This document shows, in pieces, positions 60,411 to 64,000 of a stretch of DNA of 64,000 nt (positions are counted from its first letter, which is position 1; every line of letters starts with the position of its first letter). The notes under the pieces were generated by a model. The model was not told where the DNA came from. It searched no databases and saw only the letters and a list, made by a program, of their open reading frames with translations. Origin of the DNA: Gemmatimonadaceae bacterium (lineage in GTDB: Bacteria; Gemmatimonadota; Gemmatimonadetes; Gemmatimonadales; Gemmatimonadaceae); assembly GCA_011525845.1 (NCBI GenBank), contig WYBP01000018.1, positions 124,001 through 188,000 on the forward strand, given 5' to 3'. Made by a program: the position numbers and the translations under genes.

Positions 60411-61771
60411 CCGCGCGCGTCCGCTACCACGCGCGATGGGTCGTGCCCGTCGCCACGCCGCCCCTCGAGGACGGCACGGTCATCACGGAGCATGACCGCA
60501 TCGTCTGGGTGGGGCCGCGCGTCCACGCGCCCGCGGGCGGGCGCGACGAGGTGCTCGGGGAGCACCGCATCATCACCCCGGGGCTCGTGAACGCGCACAC
60601 GCACCTCGAGCTCACCACGATGCGCGGCTTCCTCGAGGACCTCCCCTTCTTCGAGTGGGTGCGGACCCTCACGCGCGCGCGCGCCGAGGTGCTGGAGGAC
60701 TCCGACCTGCGCGACGCGGCGCTCCTCGGCGTCGCCGAGGGATTGCGCGCGGGGATCACGACCTTCGGCGACACGGGGGCGTCGGCGGCGCCCTTCGATG
60801 CGCTCCGCGCGCTCGGCGCCCGCGGGGTCGCCTACCGCGAGGTCTTCGGCCCCGATCCCGCGCAGGCCGCGGCGGCGCTCGCAGGGCTCCAGTCGCAGGT
60901 CTCGGCGATGCGTCGCCACGCGACCCCGCTGGTGCGGGTCGGCGTCTCGCCCCACGCGCCCTACTCCGTGTCGAACGCGCTCTTCAGCGCGGTGGCCGCG
61001 TGGGCCGCCCAGGAGTCGCTCCCGATGGCGGTGCATGTCGCGGAGAGCGAGGCGGAGGACGCGCTGGTGCAGCGGGGGGAGGGACCGTTCGCGGACTTCC
61101 TGCGCGGCCGCGGCATCGCGGTCGCACGGCGCGCCCCCGGTTCCGTGCCCCTGATGCGCGCCACGGGGATGGCGCGGGCGGACACGCTGCTGATCCACTG
61201 CGTGCGGGCGAGCGCGGAGGACATCCGCGCGATCGCCAACGCCGGGTGCGGCGTGGCGCACTGCCCGGCGTCGAACGCGAAGCTCGGGCACGGCGTCGCG
61301 CCCCTGGCGGAGTTCGTCGCGGCGGGCGCGCGGGTGGGACTCGGCAGCGACTCGATGGCGTCCAACAACGAGATGGACATGCTGGCCGAGGCGCGGACGG
61401 CGCTGCTGCAGCAGCGGGCGCGCACGGCGCTCCCCGCGGCGGCGGGGTTCAGTGCCCGGTCCGCCTTCCGCCTCGCGACGCTCGGGGGGGCCGAGGCGCT
61501 CCGCCTCGACGAGGAGGTCGGGTCGCTCGAGGCGGGGAAGCAGGCGGACCTCGTGGTCTTCGCGATCGAGCCGACCAGTGCCCCCGCCCCCGATCCGCTC
61601 GCCGCCCTGATCTTCGCGCCGCGGGGTACCCGCGTCGAGCGCGTGATCATCGCCGGCGAGGAGCGCGTGCGCGACGGCCGCGTGGCGGGATTCGATCCCG
61701 CGGTCGCCGACCGGGTGCACGCCGCCGCGGGGCGACTCCACCAGTGGCGCAGCGCAGAACTGGCCCGTTAG
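60386..61771 (+). CDS. Amidohydrolase-family deaminase (TrzA/AtzA/SAH-deaminase-like)
   Basis: 461 residues from GTG at 60386. Metal and catalytic residues of the family: VNAHTHLELT (HxH), GVSPHAPYS (His), VHVAESEAE (His and Glu) and GLGSDSMASNN (Asp). Composite beta sandwich at both ends, TIM barrel between. Such enzymes deaminate S-adenosylhomocysteine, 5'-methylthioadenosine or aminofutalosine; without menaquinone or SAM-cycle neighbours the substrate is open. Confidence 0.88.
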   Translation: MSAPLPVLTARVRYHARWVVPVATPPLEDGTVITEHDRIVWVGPRVHAPAGGRDEVLGEHRIITPGLVNAHTHLELTTMRGFLEDLPFFEWVRTLTRARAEVLEDSDLRDAALLGVAEGLRAGITTFGDTGASAAPFDALRALGARGVAYREVFGPDPAQAAAALAGLQSQVSAMRRHATPLVRVGVSPHAPYSVSNALFSAVAAWAAQESLPMAVHVAESEAEDALVQRGEGPFADFLRGRGIAVARRAPGSVPLMRATGMARADTLLIHCVRASAEDIRAIANAGCGVAHCPASNAKLGHGVAPLAEFVAAGARVGLGSDSMASNNEMDMLAEARTALLQQRARTALPAAAGFSARSAFRLATLGGAEALRLDEEVGSLEAGKQADLVVFAIEPTSAPAPDPLAALIFAPRGTRVERVIIAGEERVRDGRVAGFDPAVADRVHAAAGRLHQWRSAELAR

Positions 61772-61818
61772 ACTTCGGGGTCCTGTTCCCGCCCTCTCCC
61801 CCGTGGAGTGGAGGTTTC

Positions 61819-62421
61819 GTGACTGCTGGCTGTCTCGCGCTGAACTCCTCGTTCGAGCCGCTGACGATGGTCCCGCTCAAGCGGGCCCTCCGTCTGCTGA
61901 TCGACGGGAAGGCCGAGATCGTGGAAGCGGATCGTGGGCGCACGATCCGCTCGGAACACCTGGCGCTCCCGCGCCCGGCGGTGATCCGCCTGCGCAAGTT
62001 CGTGCACGTGCCGCGCCGGTTCCGCCGCCAGGTCACCAACACCTTCCTCTTCGCGCGCGACGCCTACCGCTGCCAGTACTGCGGGCGGGCGAGCTACGAG
62101 CTGCGCACGCGCGAGTCGCTCACGCGCGACCACGTGGTCCCGATCTCGCGGGGCGGCAAGAACGTCTGGACGAACGTCGTGACCGCCTGCTCGGGGTGCA
62201 ACACGCGCAAGGCGAACCACCTGGTGGAGGAGTGCGGGATGCACCTGCTGAACAAGCCGGTGGAGCCGCACTTCGTGCACCTCTCCTGGGCCGTGCGCCG
62301 CCTCACGCCCACGCAGGCGCACTACATCAAGCTCTTCTACGGCGGCGACGTGGTGCGCCAGCTCGAGGCCATGGAGCGCCGCCACGGCGGCACCCTCCCC
62401 CCCGAGGCGCAGGTCATCTGA
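61819..62421 (+). CDS. HNH endonuclease
   Basis: 200 residues from GTG at 61819, with GGAGTGGAGG upstream. After an N-terminal domain (ALNSSFEPLTMVPLKRALRL) it has the HNH zinc knuckle: CQYCGR, TRDHVVPISRGGKNVWTN, CSGCNTRKAN. This is the RE_HNH type found as single chromosomal genes across many bacteria, with an unknown housekeeping or repair role. The last 8 bases overlap the convergent gene. TTAGACTT near 61768 could be its -10 region. Confidence 0.9.
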   Translation: MTAGCLALNSSFEPLTMVPLKRALRLLIDGKAEIVEADRGRTIRSEHLALPRPAVIRLRKFVHVPRRFRRQVTNTFLFARDAYRCQYCGRASYELRTRESLTRDHVVPISRGGKNVWTNVVTACSGCNTRKANHLVEECGMHLLNKPVEPHFVHLSWAVRRLTPTQAHYIKLFYGGDVVRQLEAMERRHGGTLPPEAQVI

Positions 62422-63088
62422 CCGCGTCGGCGGGCGGACGGAAGGTCGGCGTCCGCTCGCGGTACTGGCGCCGGTCCCCGCCCAGCAGGCGCGTCGCCAG
62501 CGACCGGATGCCGCGCGTGAACGCCGTGCCGGGGTTCCGTTCACCCTGCACGGCCGGCCGCAGCTCGCCGCGCAGCCAGCGCCCGACCTCGTCCAGGTCC
62601 GACATCGAGAGCGTCTCCACCTCGAGCGTGGCCAGGTAGTAGAACCGGCGGTTCTCCGGCGGCGCGGCGATCGGCACGCGCACGGGACGCGAGGCGGCGA
62701 TCTCGGCGTCCTCCACCCGCTTGAACGCGCCGAGGGAGAGGGGGCGCTCCCCCACCAACTGGACGACCTCGTACGCCTGCTCGACGCCGAGGAACCGGAC
62801 CACCACGTCCCACTCGACCGTGCGCTGCAGTTCGTCGAAGAACCGGCCGTCCGCCCAGAGCTCCACGCGGTAGTGCAGGCGCGCGGGGAATCCGCTCTGC
62901 AGCAGCTCCCGGATCGCGGCGTCGGTGAGCGTGCCGCGCGCCCGCACGAGCGGCCCGTCGATCGTCAGGCGCGACGCGGTGGGGAGCTGGATCTCGACGC
63001 CGGGCGCGACCTGCGCCGCGAGCGGTGCGGGGAGCACCGCCGCGGCGCAGGCGAGCAGGCCCGCGGCCAGGAGTGCGCGAGTCGTCAG
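62414..63088 (-). CDS. DUF4390-like exported protein, probable CTG start
   Basis: 224 residues if read from CTG at 63088. The product then has a full signal peptide (LTTRALLAAGLLACAAAVLP) ending at PLAAQ. The mature part resembles DUF4390 proteins: LLQSGFPARLHYRVELWADG, an RTVEWDVVVRF strand and a helical end. The only conventional start, GTG at 63037, would cut off the front of the signal peptide. CTG overlaps the Omp85 stop as CTGA, matching the ATGA/GTGA pattern used throughout. Likely periplasmic; function unknown. Confidence 0.7.
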   Translation of the reverse strand: MTTRALLAAGLLACAAAVLPAPLAAQVAPGVEIQLPTASRLTIDGPLVRARGTLTDAAIRELLQSGFPARLHYRVELWADGRFFDELQRTVEWDVVVRFLGVEQAYEVVQLVGERPLSLGAFKRVEDAEIAASRPVRVPIAAPPENRRFYYLATLEVETLSMSDLDEVGRWLRGELRPAVQGERNPGTAFTRGIRSLATRLLGGDRRQYRERTPTFRPPADAVR

Positions 63089-64000
63089 AACCGGCGCCCC
63101 AGCCGCACGATCACGTTCATCGGTTCATCCCCGGTGGAGAGTGCCTTCGCGAAGTAGAATCCGATGGACCCGAAGTCGACTCCCGCGCCGATCGTCGTGC
63201 GGAAGGTGCTGAGCGGCGGGATGCCGTTCGCGTACTCGATGCCCGCCCCCCCGGTGGCGGTGCGCCATCCGCGCCCGGCGTCGGCGAAGAGCACCCACGC
63301 ACCGTGCGTGTTGAACCCGGGCCGCCACCAGGTGTCGCCGCGGTCGGTCCGGAACCAGTCGAGGTCGAACTCCTGCCGCACCTCGAGCTGGGCCATCGCG
63401 ACGCGGTCACAGAGCGCCGCCCGTCCGGGCCAGCTGTCGATGCCGCCGCAGGTGAAGACGTCCACGGGGTCGCGCGTGGCGCGCCGGAAGTCGTAGCCGT
63501 CCACCGCGCCGGGCCCGCCGATCGAGGAGCGCTTCTGCAGCGGCAGCTCATCGCCGCCGAGCCACCCGCCGAGGAGGAGGCGCATGTTCACCTCGGTGCC
63601 CGGCGAGAGCTTGTTGTAGCGCCGCGCGTCGAGGAAGCCGCGCGTGTAGGTCACCGCCTCCGGCGCGTTGAGGATCGGCGACGGCCCCGGGTCGCGCACG
63701 AGCGTCCCGCTCCCACGCTCGAAGTCGGCGCTCAGGTACCATCCGCCGAGCCAGGGCGAGCGGGCCCGTTCCCGCGTGTCCACGCGCAGGCGGACGGACG
63801 CGAGGTCCAGCTGGCCGACGTCCATCGCGGGGTTCTCGCGCCAGCGCTCGCTGTCGCGGAAGAGCGTGAAGGGCCGCCGCGCCTCCACCGCGCGCCACGT
63901 CTCGCTCCCCGCGACGAACTGGAGTGACGCCTCCTCCCCGAGCCGGCCGCCAAGAGCGCCCTCCCAGCCGTGGCGGCCGTAGTAGTCGCGATGGTCCCGG
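63085..64000 (-). CDS. Omp85/BamA-family surface protein, C-terminal barrel (5' end outside window)
   Basis: About 305 residues open to the window edge. Barrel strands rich in Arg/Gly with the Omp85 loop-6 region represented by GGPGAVDGYDFRR, late strands AWVLFADAGRGWR and TTIGAGVDFGSIGFYFAKAL, and a terminal VRLGRRF ending in Phe. The DGYDFRR motif replaces VRGY/F and may mark a bacterial surface antigen/D15-type branch or a patatin-free Omp85. A cysteine pair (FTCGG, ALCDR) sits in a loop. Co-transcribed with the DUF4390-like gene. Confidence 0.78.
   Translation of the reverse strand, partial: RDHRDYYGRHGWEGALGGRLGEEASLQFVAGSETWRAVEARRPFTLFRDSERWRENPAMDVGQLDLASVRLRVDTRERARSPWLGGWYLSADFERGSGTLVRDPGPSPILNAPEAVTYTRGFLDARRYNKLSPGTEVNMRLLLGGWLGGDELPLQKRSSIGGPGAVDGYDFRRATRDPVDVFTCGGIDSWPGRAALCDRVAMAQLEVRQEFDLDWFRTDRGDTWWRPGFNTHGAWVLFADAGRGWRTATGGAGIEYANGIPPLSTFRTTIGAGVDFGSIGFYFAKALSTGDEPMNVIVRLGRRF

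Noticed and set aside
58286-61771. An open frame joining the PBP region to the amidohydrolase as one 1161-residue protein
   Set aside because: The first 700 codons are a shifted reading of the penicillin-binding protein gene. The amidohydrolase starts at GTG 60386.

Overview
The window is one gene-dense, high-GC (roughly 70%) stretch of bacterial chromosome with no rRNA, tRNA, CRISPR array, prophage or insertion sequence that I can see. The style fits a diderm of the Gemmatimonadota: an outer membrane (TamA/Omp85, TamB, TonB-dependent receptor, LpxL-like acyltransferase), very large secreted proteins ending in Ala-Gln-type signal peptide sites, many GTG starts and dense operons. The phylum is an inference from gene style, not from a marker gene.

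Layout. 1-3986: the tail of an MFS transporter, a solitary magnesium-chelatase-like AAA+ ATPase and a molybdopterin oxidoreductase. 3987-4506: the only long gene-free gap, with a good sigma-70 promoter for a tiny lipoprotein. 4580-9889 (minus): glcD-glcE-glcF (glycolate oxidase), an atypical HAD protein and YgfZ. 10022-13795 (minus): a primary-type sigma factor, then a kinase - cobalamin adenosyltransferase - aroB operon. 13867-24316 (plus): a thioredoxin-reductase-like ferredoxin-NADP reductase, a TamA-TamB pair, an NtrC-like regulator without GAFTGA, a Cys-rich miniprotein and a P1 peptidase. 24435-25117: a VapBC toxin-antitoxin pair. 25125-28658: DUF6941-like protein, DMT exporter, HAD, CYTH protein, unknown protein and AcpS.

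28642-40141 is one long minus-strand housekeeping cluster, read as yebC, ruvC, ruvA, ruvB, queA, tgt, yajC, def, fmt, rsmB, rpe, tlpA-like, tsaD, lgt. It joins Holliday junction processing, queuosine synthesis, translation initiation and peptide maturation, rRNA and tRNA modification and lipoprotein maturation. 40276-44060 (minus) holds an unknown protein, a stand-alone DnaB-type ATPase, a TPR/CsgG-like protein and a beta-barrel protein. 44161-49885 (plus) holds an MsbA-type ABC exporter, an LpxL-type acyltransferase, a class V aminotransferase and RF3. 49965-56909 (plus) is the most unusual block: two paralogous secreted propeller-like proteins flank a giant TonB-dependent receptor that carries a helical tail after its barrel. 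56924-64000: tyrS, a class A penicillin-binding protein, an amidohydrolase, an HNH endonuclease, a DUF4390-like exported protein and the 3' part of an Omp85-family gene.

The main non-gene signal is recurrent. Many first genes have a TAnnnT hexamer ending 5-8 bases (most often exactly 6) before the start codon and no Shine-Dalgarno sequence, which predicts leaderless mRNAs. Inside operons, genes are instead joined by 4-base start/stop overlaps (ATGA, GTGA and once CTGA). In several places the upstream TAG stop codon is itself the first half of the hexamer.
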